Notes: generated by a model not told the origin, from the sequence alone. Shown: positions 25,610 through 35,285, numbered from the stretch's first letter. The stretch is DNA of 64,000 bases from Stackebrandtia albiflava (GCF_007994225.1 NZ_VLLL01000006.1:682001-746000); one strand, 5' to 3'. Numbers and translations: made by a program.

Positions 25610-26059
25610 GTGCAATCGATATCGGCGGACGTGGATTACTCGCTACAGCGGCGCATGCTGCTGCGCGACGTCTACTCCGGCAGGGTCGGTACGCACGAGG
25701 TGTGTGACGCCTCGCCGTATCTGATCAGCGCCAGTCGATATCACGGTGAGGCCACGACGAGACGCTGCCCGATCTGCCGACGGGAGCATCTGTGGCTGGT
25801 GCACTATATTTTCGGTGAGGAACTGCGCGCCTCCGCGGGGCAGGCGCGCAGTCGAGCCGAACTGGCGAAGCTCGCCAAGGGCTATCGCCACATAGACGTA
25901 TACGTCGTCGAAGTGTGTCGTGGATGTAGCTGGAACCACCTGGTAAGGCGGTTCGGCCTCGGCCGGGACTACCCCACTCCACCGGTCACGGCGGGCACCA
26001 CCCCGCTCGCCTCACACGGCACGCCTCGACCCGGACGGACGGGTACCAAACAACCATGA
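25610..26059 (+). CDS. DUF5318 family protein
   Basis: A 149-residue protein with conserved cysteine pairs CPICRREHLWLVHYIFGEEL and VVEVCRGCSWNHLVR, which look like a four-cysteine metal site. It shows the family wording DVDYSLQRRMLLRDVYSG and VCDASPYLISASRYHGE. DUF5318 has no known function; its gene is regularly found just before the bifunctional penicillin-binding protein gene in actinomycetes, as here (ATGA overlap). I chose GTG 25610, where homologous proteins begin; a GTG at 25544 is in frame and would add 22 residues with no better ribosome site. A link to cell wall synthesis is suggested only by context. Confidence 0.85.
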   Translation: MQSISADVDYSLQRRMLLRDVYSGRVGTHEVCDASPYLISASRYHGEATTRRCPICRREHLWLVHYIFGEELRASAGQARSRAELAKLAKGYRHIDVYVVEVCRGCSWNHLVRRFGLGRDYPTPPVTAGTTPLASHGTPRPGRTGTKQP

Positions 26060-29000
26060 GTGACTACGGATCTCGGGGCTACGGACGTGACCCCGACGAC
26101 TACGGGTGGCCGGGAAACGACGGCGGCCGTAGCGATTCGCACGGCCGCGGTCCCCAGGGCGGAGACCACGGCCACCGGTCGTCCGGATACGGATCTTCCG
26201 GTTACGGTTCCGGTGACGCCTACGGCCGTGACTCCTACGGCTCGGGCTCCGGTGACGACTACGGACGCGACTCCTACGGGTCGGGCCACTCCGGTGGATA
26301 CGGCTCCGGCCACGACGACTACGGCACCGGCCGCGCGGACTCCTACGGTTCGGCGCGCTCCGGCGGCTACGACGACTCACCCCGCACCGGCGGATACGGC
26401 GACGAGCCGGTACGCGGCAGCGCGAGCGTCCCCACATCCGGCGGCGGTTACTCGCCGCACGACGACGAACCCAAGACCACCGGCCGCGCCAGGGTCCCCG
26501 GCGGCGACTCCACCGGCCCCGGCCGGGCGCGCGGCACCGCCAGGGTCGGCGGCAAACGCGGCGGCGCCCTCTCCGAGGAGGAGCAGGCGGCGCTGGCCAA
26601 GACCAAGAAGAAGAAGCGCCGCCGCCGGCGGCTGATCGCGTTCGGCTGCGTCTCGGTGGTGCTGCTGGGCATGGTCACCGTGGTCGGTTCGCTGTTCTTC
26701 CAGAGTGTCGAGTTGCCCAAGGACGTCATCGAGGAACACCTCGACCAGAACACCACGATCCTGTTCGCCGACGGTTCCGAGATGGGCAGTTACGGCACCG
26801 AGGCGGGCAACCGCACCGAGGTCAAGTACGAGGACGTGCCCGACGAGGTCATCTGGGCGCTGGTCGCGGGCGAGGACCAGAAGTTCTTCGACCACTCCGG
26901 AGTGGACTTCTGGGGCGTGATGCGGGCGTTGTGGAACAACGTCACCGGCGGCGACCGGCAGGGCGCCTCCACGCTCACCCAGCAGTACGTCGGGCAGGTC
27001 ATGAAGATCACCGGCGACGTCGGCTACTTCGACAAGGCCAACGAAGCGGTCATGGCCATGAAGATGGACGACGAGTATAAAAAAGAAGAGATCATCGAGT
27101 TCTACCTGAACCTGGTGTACATGGGCCGCGGCGCCTACGGGCTCGGCGCGGCCATCGAGGCCTGGTACGGGCCGGACAAGAAGCTGGAGGACCTGACCGC
27201 CTCCGAGGCCTCGCTGATCTTCGCCCAGGTGAAGTCCCCCGACGGCTCGCTCGACCCCCGCAACCCCTGTGACGTGTGTGGGCTGACCGACGAAGAGGCC
27301 TACGACAACGCCGAGGGTCGCTGGGAGTACTTCCTCAACTCGATGCTCAAGATGAAGAAGCTCACTCCGGAGCAGCACAAGCAGTACATCGATGACGGTC
27401 TTCCCGAGACCGCCGAGACCACCTCGGTGTCGGCCAGTGAGGGCGCCGACGAGGACACCGGTTTCGTGTCCCACGGCTACGTGCTGGCCGAGGCCCAGGA
27501 GAAGGCCGGCCTCACCGAGCAGGACCTGTTGACCAAGGGATACACGATCACCACGACGATCGACCCCGCGGCGCAGCAGGCGGCGGTGGACGTCGCCAGC
27601 CAGAAGGACGGCAGCTACATGTCGGAGCAGAAGGAGAATCTGCGGGCGGCGCTGGTGTCCATCGATCCGGCCACCGGCCGGGTGGTGGCCTACTTCGGCG
27701 GCACCACCGACGGCACGGGCGTCGACAAGGCCGGGTACGACAGCATGCACCCGCCCGGCTCGTCCTTCAAAGAGTTCACCTTGATCACGGCGCTCTCCAA
27801 GGGGATCTCGATGGATTCGATGTGGGACGGCACCTCACCGCAGGAGTTCCCCGGCCTTCGCGAGGGCGACAAGGCCGTGGTCAACTCCGGAAACCAGAGC
27901 GAACCCCGCATCTCCCTGAAAGACACCATGCGGCAGTCGCTCAACACGCCGATCTACGCCATCACCAACCAGGTGGGTGCCGGAAACGTCATGTTGACCG
28001 CCCGCAACATGGGCATCAACAAGGTCGTGACGCCGGACGCCGATGGCAACCCTCAACTCGTGGACCTGTGGGACCCCGAGGTCGAGGAGTTGTTGATGGA
28101 CCCGGCGAACCAGCGCGCCGTGGTCGACAACGAGATCGGCTTCGGCCAGTTCCCGGTGTCGGTCTTCGACATGGCGGTGGCCAACGCCACGTTGGCGGCC
28201 GGCGGGGTCTACCACGAGCCGCACTTCATCAAGGAGATCAAGAACAAGGACGGCGACGTCGTCTACTCCGACGAGGAGGAGGGCGCCATCGAGGTGCGCG
28301 AGGCGGTCACCAACGACGTCGCCCGGGACGCGATCCACGTGAGCTCCACCATCTGGCCCGGCGCCATGTCGGGCTCCGACGGTCGGATCAACGGCCAGCC
28401 CATCGCCGGCAAGACCGGCACCTGGGAACGTTACTGCCCCGACAACCCGGCCTGTGACCAGAACTCGGCGATCTGGTACGCCGGGTTCACCAAGGAGCTG
28501 TCGGCGGCGGTCTGGGTCGGCGATAAGGCGGACGAGAACGGCGTCGTGGCGGAGACGTGGGACGCCCCCGCCTACGGCTCCACCATCTCCGGATCCGTGT
28601 GGCACAAGTACATGACCGCCGCCACCCAGATCGAGGGCTACAACGAGGTCAAGGAGTTCGATCCTCCGGCCAACGTCGGTGACAAGAACGCCGGCAACGC
28701 CAAGGAGGAGGAGAAGAAGGACGACAAGTGCGACCGTCCCGGCAACCGCGAGGACTGCGAGGACGGCGGCGAGGACGGCGGTGACGGCGGCAACGACGAC
28801 GGCAACCCACCCGCGAGCGGTCAATGCCAGCCGGGCAGTCCCGAGTACCCGGACTGCAACCAGGACCAGGTCTGCGACCCCGAGTTCCCGGAGTGCCAGC
28901 CCGACCAGTCGTGCAACCCGTTCTTCCCGATGGACCCGGACTGCACGGAGAACGGTGAGGGCAGCCCCGGTGACAACCGGAACGAGAGCCGCGTCGGTTC

Positions 29001-29073
29001 GGACCGGTTGGCGGCGACGGCCACCACGGCGCGTCCCTACGCCCTGCCGGCCGGAAGGTCTCGATTGATCTGA
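26056..29073 (+). CDS. Bifunctional penicillin-binding protein (GT51 transglycosylase-transpeptidase)
   Basis: A 1005-residue class A PBP that polymerises and cross-links peptidoglycan. Residues about 1-130 are a Gly/Tyr/Ser/Asp-rich cytoplasmic tail with many YG(S/R) repeats. A basic KKKKRRRRR stretch and one membrane helix (about 192-215) follow. GT51 has the catalytic Glu in AGEDQKFFDHSGVDFWG and QGASTLTQQYVGQ. The transpeptidase motifs are SSFK (about 566), SLN (about 625) and KTGT (about 785). The C-terminus is acidic and carries four short Cys-x7-9-Cys or Cys-x6-Cys units (for example CQPGSPEYPDC, CDPEFPEC), which would be outside the cell and could form disulfides. The gene is coupled to DUF5318 and ends before a perfect terminator. 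Confidence 0.93.
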   Translation: MSDYGSRGYGRDPDDYGWPGNDGGRSDSHGRGPQGGDHGHRSSGYGSSGYGSGDAYGRDSYGSGSGDDYGRDSYGSGHSGGYGSGHDDYGTGRADSYGSARSGGYDDSPRTGGYGDEPVRGSASVPTSGGGYSPHDDEPKTTGRARVPGGDSTGPGRARGTARVGGKRGGALSEEEQAALAKTKKKKRRRRRLIAFGCVSVVLLGMVTVVGSLFFQSVELPKDVIEEHLDQNTTILFADGSEMGSYGTEAGNRTEVKYEDVPDEVIWALVAGEDQKFFDHSGVDFWGVMRALWNNVTGGDRQGASTLTQQYVGQVMKITGDVGYFDKANEAVMAMKMDDEYKKEEIIEFYLNLVYMGRGAYGLGAAIEAWYGPDKKLEDLTASEASLIFAQVKSPDGSLDPRNPCDVCGLTDEEAYDNAEGRWEYFLNSMLKMKKLTPEQHKQYIDDGLPETAETTSVSASEGADEDTGFVSHGYVLAEAQEKAGLTEQDLLTKGYTITTTIDPAAQQAAVDVASQKDGSYMSEQKENLRAALVSIDPATGRVVAYFGGTTDGTGVDKAGYDSMHPPGSSFKEFTLITALSKGISMDSMWDGTSPQEFPGLREGDKAVVNSGNQSEPRISLKDTMRQSLNTPIYAITNQVGAGNVMLTARNMGINKVVTPDADGNPQLVDLWDPEVEELLMDPANQRAVVDNEIGFGQFPVSVFDMAVANATLAAGGVYHEPHFIKEIKNKDGDVVYSDEEEGAIEVREAVTNDVARDAIHVSSTIWPGAMSGSDGRINGQPIAGKTGTWERYCPDNPACDQNSAIWYAGFTKELSAAVWVGDKADENGVVAETWDAPAYGSTISGSVWHKYMTAATQIEGYNEVKEFDPPANVGDKNAGNAKEEEKKDDKCDRPGNREDCEDGGEDGGDGGNDDGNPPASGQCQPGSPEYPDCNQDQVCDPEFPECQPDQSCNPFFPMDPDCTENGEGSPGDNRNESRVGSDRLAATATTARPYALPAGRSRLI

Positions 29074-29124
29074 CGGTTCCGTGGCCCGGCCATCCGCCGG
29101 GCCACGGACACGAACCCGAGTCAC

Positions 29125-29169
29125 ACACGTTGAAGGGCTCCACCGATCCGGTGGAGCCCTTCAACGTGT
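29125..29169. terminator. Perfect bidirectional terminator
   Basis: A 21-bp perfect stem (29125-29145 with 29149-29169) with a 3-nt loop, between the convergent PBP and acyl-CoA dehydrogenase genes, 17-52 bp from their stops. Confidence 0.88.
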
Positions 29170-29185
29170 CAGGTCACGGACCGGA

Positions 29186-31039
29186 TCAGAACGCCTCCTC
29201 CGGGACGTCCATGGCGGTCAGGTCGGCCGACTCGACGATCTTGCGGTCGGAGTGCAGTCTCGGCAGCACCTCGGAGGCGAAGAACTTCGCGGCGGCCACC
29301 TTGCCGGTGTAGAACGCCCGGTCGGCGTCGCTCACGCCGGATTCGCCGAGCTTGCCGAGCGCCACCTCGGCCTGGCGGCCGAGCAGCCAGCCGATGACCA
29401 CGTCGCCCATCGCCAGCAGCAGCCGGCGGGAGTGCAGCCCGACCTTGTACAGCTCGCGGGGCTCGCCCTGCTGGGAGGCGCCCATCGCGGTGCCCAGCGA
29501 ACCGAGCATGGCCTGGGTGTTCTCCAGTGCCTCGCCCAGTGACGCGCGGACGTTCTTGAGCTCCTCGGGGCCGTCGGCGGCGAGGAAGCCGCCGATCTCG
29601 CCGGCCACGGTGCCGAGCGCGACGCCGCCGTCCCGGACGATCTTGCGGAACACCAGGTCGAGGCTCTGGATGGCGGTGGTGCCCTCGTACAGCGAGTCGA
29701 TCTTCGAGTCGCGGACGTACTGCTCGATCGGGTAGTCCTGCAGGAAGCCGGAGCCGCCGAAGGTCTGCAACGACTCGGAGCTGAGCAGGTCGTACGCCCG
29801 TTCGGAGCCGCAGCCCTTGATGACGGGCAGCAGGAGGTCGTTGACCCGGTGGGCGAGCTTCGCGGCGTCGGCGTCCCCGCCGGCCTCGGCGATGCGCGCC
29901 CGGTCCTGCCAGGCGGCGGTGTAGCAGACCAGCGCGCGCAGGCCCTCCGCGTAGGACTTCTGCAGCAGCAGCGAGCGGCGGACATCGGGGTGGTGCGTGA
30001 TGGTGACCCGCGGCGCCGTCTTGTCGGTGGACTGGAGCAGGTCGGCGCCCTGCACGCGGGTCTTGGCGTATTCCAGGGCGTTGAGGTAGCCGGTGGAGAG
30101 GGTCGCGATGGCCTTGGTGCCGACCATCATGCGGGCGTACTCGATGATGAGGAACATCTGGCGGATGCCCTCGTGCTTCTCGCCCATGAGCCAGCCCTTG
30201 GCGGGCTGCTTCTCGCCGAAGGTCATCTCGCAGGTGGTGGAGACCTTGAGGCCCATCTTGTGTTCCACGCCGGTGGCGTAGACGCCGTTGCGTTCGCCGA
30301 GTTCGCCGGTCTCGGCGTCGAAGTGGTACTTCGGCACGATGAACAGGCTCAGGCCCTTGGTGCCGGGGCCGCCCACGCCGTCGACACCGACGGGACGGGC
30401 GAGCACGTAGTGGATGATGTTGTCGGAGAGGTCGTGTTCACCGGAGGTGATGAACCGTTTGACCCCTTCGAGGTGCCAGGAGCCGTCCTCCTGGAGGTAC
30501 GCCTTGGTGCGGCCGGCGCCCACGTCGGAACCGGCGTCGGGCTCGGTGAGGACCATGGTGGCGCCCCACTGCTTCTCGACGAACAGCCTGGCCCACTCCT
30601 GCTGCTCCGGGGTGCCCTCGGCCTGGAGGGTGTTGGCGAAGCTCGGGCCCGCCGCGTACATCCACAACGCCGGGTTCGCGCCCAGTACCAGGTCGGCGAA
30701 CGCCCACCACAGGGTGCGGGGGGCGTAGCTGCCGCCCAGCTCGGGGGAGATGTCGAGGCGCCAGTACTCCGCGTCCATCATGGTGCGGTACGCCTTCTTG
30801 AACGACTCGGGCAGCGTCACGCTGTTGGTCGCGGGGTCGAACACCGGCGGGTTGCGGTCGGCGTCGGCGAACGGCGCTGCGAGGTCCTGCTCGGCGATGC
30901 GGGCGACCTCTCGGAGGATGTCGCGCGCGGTGTCGGCGTCGATGTCCTCGTACAGCCCGGTCCCCATGGTCCGGCCGGTGTCGAACACCTCGAAGAGGTT
31001 GAATTCGAGGTCTCGCAGGTTGCTCTTGTAGTGGGTCAT
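29186..31039 (-). CDS. Acyl-CoA dehydrogenase
   Basis: A 617-residue FAD enzyme of the long acyl-CoA dehydrogenase group with an extra C-terminal helical region, oxidising acyl-CoA to enoyl-CoA in beta-oxidation. It shows [19 protein letters not shown] (FAD and substrate loop), FITSGEHD, and the helical part [20 protein letters not shown] with [18 protein letters not shown], which contains the conserved Glu-Gly-Thr near the FAD and the usual base region. It begins [19 protein letters not shown], typical of this subfamily, with AGGAGGCGGG before the ATG. The 396 bp upstream holds divergent promoters and a 20-bp near-palindrome at 31142-31161. Confidence 0.93.
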   Translation of the reverse strand: MTHYKSNLRDLEFNLFEVFDTGRTMGTGLYEDIDADTARDILREVARIAEQDLAAPFADADRNPPVFDPATNSVTLPESFKKAYRTMMDAEYWRLDISPELGGSYAPRTLWWAFADLVLGANPALWMYAAGPSFANTLQAEGTPEQQEWARLFVEKQWGATMVLTEPDAGSDVGAGRTKAYLQEDGSWHLEGVKRFITSGEHDLSDNIIHYVLARPVGVDGVGGPGTKGLSLFIVPKYHFDAETGELGERNGVYATGVEHKMGLKVSTTCEMTFGEKQPAKGWLMGEKHEGIRQMFLIIEYARMMVGTKAIATLSTGYLNALEYAKTRVQGADLLQSTDKTAPRVTITHHPDVRRSLLLQKSYAEGLRALVCYTAAWQDRARIAEAGGDADAAKLAHRVNDLLLPVIKGCGSERAYDLLSSESLQTFGGSGFLQDYPIEQYVRDSKIDSLYEGTTAIQSLDLVFRKIVRDGGVALGTVAGEIGGFLAADGPEELKNVRASLGEALENTQAMLGSLGTAMGASQQGEPRELYKVGLHSRRLLLAMGDVVIGWLLGRQAEVALGKLGESGVSDADRAFYTGKVAAAKFFASEVLPRLHSDRKIVESADLTAMDVPEEAF

Positions 31040-31141
31040 GTCCCGCCTCCTACTGCTCAGTAACCCTAGGGTATTACCAGCGGGTAACTTCGGCAAGCCG
31101 GGCCGCCGAATCGGCACTCCCACGCACCCCGCCCGCGAAAG

Positions 31142-31161
31142 AGTGTCAGCTAGCCGACACT
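31142..31161. promoter_or_regulatory. Near-palindromic operator-like site
   Basis: AGTGTC-x-GCTAGC-x-GACACT, a 20-bp palindrome with a single mismatched pair, about 100 bp upstream of the acyl-CoA dehydrogenase start. It could be a TetR-type operator for a fatty-acid regulator; no such regulator gene is adjacent. Confidence 0.4.
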
Positions 31162-31435
31162 TACCGGCCGTCACCATGTATCGACCTGTTTCGTTGTTCA
31201 CTGCGACGGGGAAGGGGTCGGCGGAGGCGACCGTGCTGCGTGGTGACGCGGCCGAATCCGCCGCCCCCGCCACACGAGCCACCGTCCGGCTCGACTCCGC
31301 ATCACCGGACACACCGCCCGCCCGTCCCCGTCGGGCGTGGCCGTCCCCGAGCCCCCCGGCGCGGGTGACCACCACGCGACGACCATCGAATACTGAGTAA
31401 AGCGCAATTGTGGCGTCGGCCGGGAGGACTGAGCC

Positions 31436-31582
31436 ATGTTGATGAAGCTTTTCGCGAACTGGCCGTGGACCCGCAGGAACTACATCGGGAGGCACCGCGC
31501 GGTCCCCCGCTACTTCGGCGACGTCGAAGGCATCGACACCGTGGCCCAGCTACTCGGCGCCGTCGGCCGCGACAAACGCTGA
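31436..31582 (+). CDS. Small basic peptide of unknown function
   Basis: A 48-residue reading frame beginning [18 protein letters not shown] and ending [12 protein letters not shown]. It is Trp/Arg-rich in the first half and has a short amphipathic helix ([11 protein letters not shown]) at the end, with no cysteines and no signal peptide. GGGAGGA lies 8 nt before the ATG, and the codons are GC-rich in third position like neighbouring genes. I do not recognise a family. It stands alone between the acyl-CoA dehydrogenase and the phosphatase gene; the 200 bp after it hold nothing clear. Confidence 0.5.
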   Translation: MLMKLFANWPWTRRNYIGRHRAVPRYFGDVEGIDTVAQLLGAVGRDKR

Positions 31583-31784
31583 ACCCGGCGACCACGCCGA
31601 AGACGACCCGCCGAGGGGGCGGGGTACGACAGGGGCGGCCCCGACCACCGGCGCCCACCCGGCACCGCGGACACCCGGCGGCCGCCCCTACGGGTCCCAT
31701 CGATACCGCGACCCGCCGCACGGGCCGACCCGCCACGATCCAGAGACAGGCCGGGGCACCCGCCCACCCGCCCCACCGGGGGGC

Positions 31785-32909
31785 TCAGTCCCGCCAGCCG
31801 TTCGAATCCTCGTCGGCGTGCCAACTCGTGGCCTTGTCGTCGTCCGGCCCGATGTACTCCAACAACATCAACGCGATGTCGTCACCCAGCGGGCCACCCA
31901 CCCACGACCGCAACGCACTCTCCAACGACGCCAACGCGTCGGCGATGGAACCGTGCCCCAACAACCCCCACGCCCGCTCCGACAACGGGAAGAACACCCC
32001 GTCCCGACGCGCCTCCGCCAGACCGTCCGTGTACAACAACAACCGGTCACCGGGCTCCAGACGCATCGTCAACGGCTTCGCCACCGGCATGAATCCCAGC
32101 GGCGGCGCCGCCGCCACCGGATCCAACAACTCCAACTGGCCACGCCGCAACAACAACGGCGGAGGATGACCACAGTTCAGAATGGTCAACGTGCCGCCCC
32201 GCTCCTCCAGGAACGCCGCCGTCACGAAATCCTCGTACCCGGCACTACGCGACACCGCGCGGTCCAGATCGGACACCACCGTCCGCACATCCGACCGCTC
32301 GTACGCCACATGCCGGAACGACCCCAGCACCGTCGAGGCGAGCCGCACCGCCGGCAGGCCCTTCCCGCGCACGTCACCGATGATCAACCGCGTGCCGTAC
32401 GGCGTGTCGACGGCCTCGTACAGGTCCCCGCCGATGTCCGCGTGATCGCTCGCCGACACGTACCGGCCCGCCACCTTCAACTGCCCCACCACCGGGTCGA
32501 TCGGCCGCAACACCGCCTGCTGCGCCACCGACGCCAACCGGGACAGCGCCGTCAACCGGGAATGCTGCCGCTGCCGCGCCATCGACACCACCACGGCACT
32601 GATCGACGCCAACAACACCGCCGCCAGATCCACCGACAACGACATCGGCGTCGCCGCCACACCCGGATACGTGAAACACACCAGGCCGATCGCCGTCACC
32701 AGGCACAACACGCCCAACGCCGCCACGCCACGCCACCGCGCGAAGGTCGCCGCGATGAACGGCGGAATCACCAGCAACGACACGAACTGCGGCTCGTCAC
32801 CCGCTGCCGACTCCACCACCACGATCAGGACCAGGAGCACGACGGCCAGGCCGACGCTGGTCCGCGCGTCGGCGCGTACCCGTTGAGGGGTACGGGTCTT
32901 AGCCGTCAT
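31785..32909 (-). CDS. Membrane PP2C/SpoIIE-type protein phosphatase
   Basis: A 374-residue protein with about four membrane helices in the first 130 residues (SVGLAVVLLVLIVVVESAAG; LLVIPPFIAATFARWRGVAA) and a cytoplasmic SpoIIE-type PP2C domain. That domain includes DHADIGGDLYEAVDTPYG and LIIGDVRGKGLPAVRLAS with the metal-binding Asp residues, LTILNCGHPPPLLLR, DRLLLYTDGLAEARR and LGDDIALMLL. Such phosphatases remove phosphate from anti-anti-sigma factors; no partner gene is adjacent. The start MTAKTRTPQRVRADAR gives a basic tail before the first helix. A second SpoIIE-type phosphatase, with a GAF domain, is at 53636. Confidence 0.9.
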   Translation of the reverse strand: MTAKTRTPQRVRADARTSVGLAVVLLVLIVVVESAAGDEPQFVSLLVIPPFIAATFARWRGVAALGVLCLVTAIGLVCFTYPGVAATPMSLSVDLAAVLLASISAVVVSMARQRQHSRLTALSRLASVAQQAVLRPIDPVVGQLKVAGRYVSASDHADIGGDLYEAVDTPYGTRLIIGDVRGKGLPAVRLASTVLGSFRHVAYERSDVRTVVSDLDRAVSRSAGYEDFVTAAFLEERGGTLTILNCGHPPPLLLRRGQLELLDPVAAAPPLGFMPVAKPLTMRLEPGDRLLLYTDGLAEARRDGVFFPLSERAWGLLGHGSIADALASLESALRSWVGGPLGDDIALMLLEYIGPDDDKATSWHADEDSNGWRD

Positions 32910-33124
32910 CGGGTCTGCCTGAGGGTCGCTGCGAGCATGGAATCTCCACTCAGCATGCCTGCCGCGAGGTCGATAAGCATCAGATTGCGGCCCGGCGATT
33001 CGGGGGAATTTGTCTGGCCGAACGGCCAGGTCACGCCACCCGGCGACACCGGTACCGCGACCCCCGTCACCACCGGCCCACCTCGCGCGACAACCGTGAC
33101 CGGTACCGGTGGCATGCTGAATCC

Positions 33125-33604
33125 ATGACCCCGCAATTTCGCCTGGAATCCTTCGACAGTGAGGTGGTGCGCCGACTCGACGCACAAGTCCAGCAAGAAT
33201 ACGTACGCCGCTACGGCGGCAAGGACGCGACCGACCTCCGTGCCGCCGACTTCACCCCACCACACGGCGCGTTCTACGTCGGCTACCTCGACGACTCCCC
33301 GGTCGTCACCGGGGCGTGGCGCACCCACGGCGACACCGACGCCGAGATGAAACGCCTCTACGTCGTCGAGACCGCCCGCGGCCTCGGCCTCGCCCGTGCC
33401 ATGGTCACCCACCTCGAAACCGACGCCCACCGCAACGGCCGCGCCCGCATGATCCTGGAGACCGGCACCGGACAACCCGAGGCCCTCGCCCTGTACGCCT
33501 CACTCGGCTACCGGCCGGTCACCCCCTTCGGCGTCTACGCCGACGAACCCGGCGCACGCCACCTCGGCAAGACACTGAACGTCCCCGCCCACGACACCGC
33601 CTGA
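33125..33604 (+). CDS. GNAT N-acetyltransferase
   Basis: A 159-residue acetyl-CoA-dependent transferase. The fold is complete: strand FYVGYLDDSPVVTGAWRTHG, then MKRLYVVETARGLGLARAMV with the acetyl-CoA pyrophosphate loop (R-G-x-G-L-A), and the C-terminal motif EALALYASLGYRPVTPFGVY. The substrate cannot be told from sequence. Its end overlaps the antisense extension of the membrane protein frame at 33535. Confidence 0.88.
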   Translation: MTPQFRLESFDSEVVRRLDAQVQQEYVRRYGGKDATDLRAADFTPPHGAFYVGYLDDSPVVTGAWRTHGDTDAEMKRLYVVETARGLGLARAMVTHLETDAHRNGRARMILETGTGQPEALALYASLGYRPVTPFGVYADEPGARHLGKTLNVPAHDTA

Positions 33605-34977
33605 ACCACCGCGGTTTGCCGCCGACCGCCGCAACCTCTAAGCTCGGAACCGTGACCATGCCCTCGCCGCCACCGTCCCAGCCGCGTCCCCCCGAACGCA
33701 GGATCGCGATCGACACGCCCTCGGACATGGAGACCGGCGTATACGCCAACTTCGTGGCGATCTGGCACGACGCCGAGACCTTCACCCTCGACTTCGCCAC
33801 CATCACCCGTCCTCCCAAACCCGCCGAGGACTCCAAGACCGGCGAGGTCTACCTGCACACCCCCGCGCGCGTCGTGTCCCGCGTCAAGATCCCGCCGTCC
33901 CAGGTCTTCGAGATCATGAAGGCCCTGGAACAGCAGCTCTCCTCGTGGGAACGCGAGACCGGCCGCCGCCCCAAGGCCGACTGAGGCTAAGACCGAGCGC
34001 CGCCGCGCACACCGCGCCGCCCACCACCACAGCGACACCACCGCCACCAGGAACACCACGTTGTGGGCCAGCTGCGCGGCCGCCGACACGTCACCCAACG
34101 GCTCCGCCAGGAAACCCACCACCGACCGCGCCACCAGGGCCGCGCCCGCCACCGCCGTCGTGTGCCTCAACGTCCAACCAGGCGAACGCGAGAACCACAC
34201 CGCCGCCGCGGCGAACACCACGAGCAGCACCGACGCCACCGCGACCCCCCACCAGTCGGTCGGCACCAGCTGGAAACCCGACGCCGCCGCGAACCCCGCC
34301 ACGCCGCACACCGCCGGCGAGGGCACCACCGAGTCCCGCACCGCCGACGGCCGCCGCCCGGTCCACCACGCCACCGCGAACAAGACCGCCACCACCGTCG
34401 ACAACCCCACGGTCTCCCCGGTCGAGGCCAGATCCGACTCCGAGTCGAAGGTGGCGCCACGGATCAAGATCGCCGCACCGGCGTACAACACCACCATCAG
34501 CACCAACCCCGGCACACCCAGCCACCGCCCCCGCGGCCCGATCGCCTCCACCACCGCGATGGGCGCCGCGAAACTCCACACCGCGTGCCCGACCACGAAC
34601 GCCAGCAGCGGAGCCACCCCCAGGCCCAGCGGCGCCACATACGTCGGCCCCACCAGCGCGTCCCAGTACCCGATGTCGCGATACGAGTCGTTGAACAGCG
34701 ACTGATCGATCACCCCCGCCTGCAACAGCCCGAAACCGGTCGCCGCCGTCAACAGTTGCGGCCACCGCCAACCCCACCGGCGCCCCAGCTCCCGGATCAG
34801 GACCGCCGGCGCCCCGTACAACGGCACGAACAGCGCCAACGCGCCGAGCAACGCGACCGGCGCACCCGTCGAGTCGTCATAGGCCGACAGATACTCCGCA
34901 CCCACCGGCGCCGCCACCAACAGACCGAGCGTCGCCGCCCAACCGGCCCACCGCGACCGCCGTTCCCCCGCCGTCAC
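33535..34977 (-). CDS. Polytopic membrane protein of unknown function, C-terminus unreliable
   Basis: The first 330 residues form about nine membrane helices (VALLGALALFVPLYGAPAVL; GVAPLLAFVVGHAVWSFAAP; VSLWWWAARCARRR), a real integral membrane protein of unrecognised family. After ARCARRRS at about 33995 the frame stays open for 150 more residues but becomes Gly/Val/Arg-rich with no helices, and it is antisense to the DUF3467 gene and part of the GNAT gene. In the neighbouring frame a TAG occurs immediately after the last helix. Either a one-base frameshift has removed the normal stop, or the protein carries a nonsense-like tail. The GTG start at 34977 overlaps the upstream gene's stop (GTGA), so the two are coupled. 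Confidence 0.55.
   Translation of the reverse strand: MTAGERRSRWAGWAATLGLLVAAPVGAEYLSAYDDSTGAPVALLGALALFVPLYGAPAVLIRELGRRWGWRWPQLLTAATGFGLLQAGVIDQSLFNDSYRDIGYWDALVGPTYVAPLGLGVAPLLAFVVGHAVWSFAAPIAVVEAIGPRGRWLGVPGLVLMVVLYAGAAILIRGATFDSESDLASTGETVGLSTVVAVLFAVAWWTGRRPSAVRDSVVPSPAVCGVAGFAAASGFQLVPTDWWGVAVASVLLVVFAAAAVWFSRSPGWTLRHTTAVAGAALVARSVVGFLAEPLGDVSAAAQLAHNVVFLVAVVSLWWWAARCARRRSVLASVGLGAAAGLAFPRGELLFQGLHDLEDLGRRDLDAGHDARGGVQVDLAGLGVLGGFGRTGDGGEVEGEGLGVVPDRHEVGVYAGLHVRGRVDRDPAFGGTRLGRWRRGHGHGSELRGCGGRRQTAVVQAVSWAGTFSVLPRWRAPGSSA
33658..33984 (+). CDS. DUF3467 domain protein
   Basis: A 108-residue protein. After a Pro-rich start it has the DUF3467 pattern: YANFVAIWHDAETFTLDFAT, then a linker with the conserved PP-K-P, and ARVVSRVKIPPSQVFEIMKAL with a final helix. 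The family is small, widespread and of unknown function. The ATG at 33658 has CGGA about 9 nt upstream; GTG 33652 is an in-frame alternative. The gene lies wholly antisense to the last third of the open frame at 33535-34977; its conserved family sequence shows that this strand is the coding one here. Confidence 0.85.
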   Translation: MPSPPPSQPRPPERRIAIDTPSDMETGVYANFVAIWHDAETFTLDFATITRPPKPAEDSKTGEVYLHTPARVVSRVKIPPSQVFEIMKALEQQLSSWERETGRRPKAD

Positions 34978-35198
34978 GTCCCCGACCTCCGCGCCGCCGC
35001 CACCACGACCCCACCCAGGGCCGCGACCGCCAGATTGGCCGCCAACTCCCAACCGGCGAAGAACTCCACCCGCTCGAACACGAACCGGTTCAACACGTTC
35101 AACACACCCATCACCGGCTGCACCCACAGGTGATCGACGGCCCCACTGAGCCCCACCAAGGTCGTCACCACCCCGACGAACCGCAGAATCTGTCGCAT
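34974..35198 (-). CDS. Small membrane protein upstream of the polytopic protein
   Basis: A 74-residue protein with a hydrophobic N-terminus (ILRFVGVVTTLVGLSGAV) and a second helix near the C-terminus (ELAANLAVAALGGVVVAAA). It begins MRQILRFVGVV and ends in a short basic tail. I do not recognise it. It is translationally coupled (GTGA) to the polytopic membrane protein gene, so the two probably work together, for example as a small accessory subunit; that is inference from overlap only. Confidence 0.6.
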   Translation of the reverse strand: MRQILRFVGVVTTLVGLSGAVDHLWVQPVMGVLNVLNRFVFERVEFFAGWELAANLAVAALGGVVVAAARRSGT

Positions 35199-35285
35199 AC
35201 CCCCACGCTATGAGCGCCACGGCCCCGACCGCCTCGGCCGAGAGACGATTCCCGCCCGCCGAGCGTCGCCTTCGCCCGCACCCCA

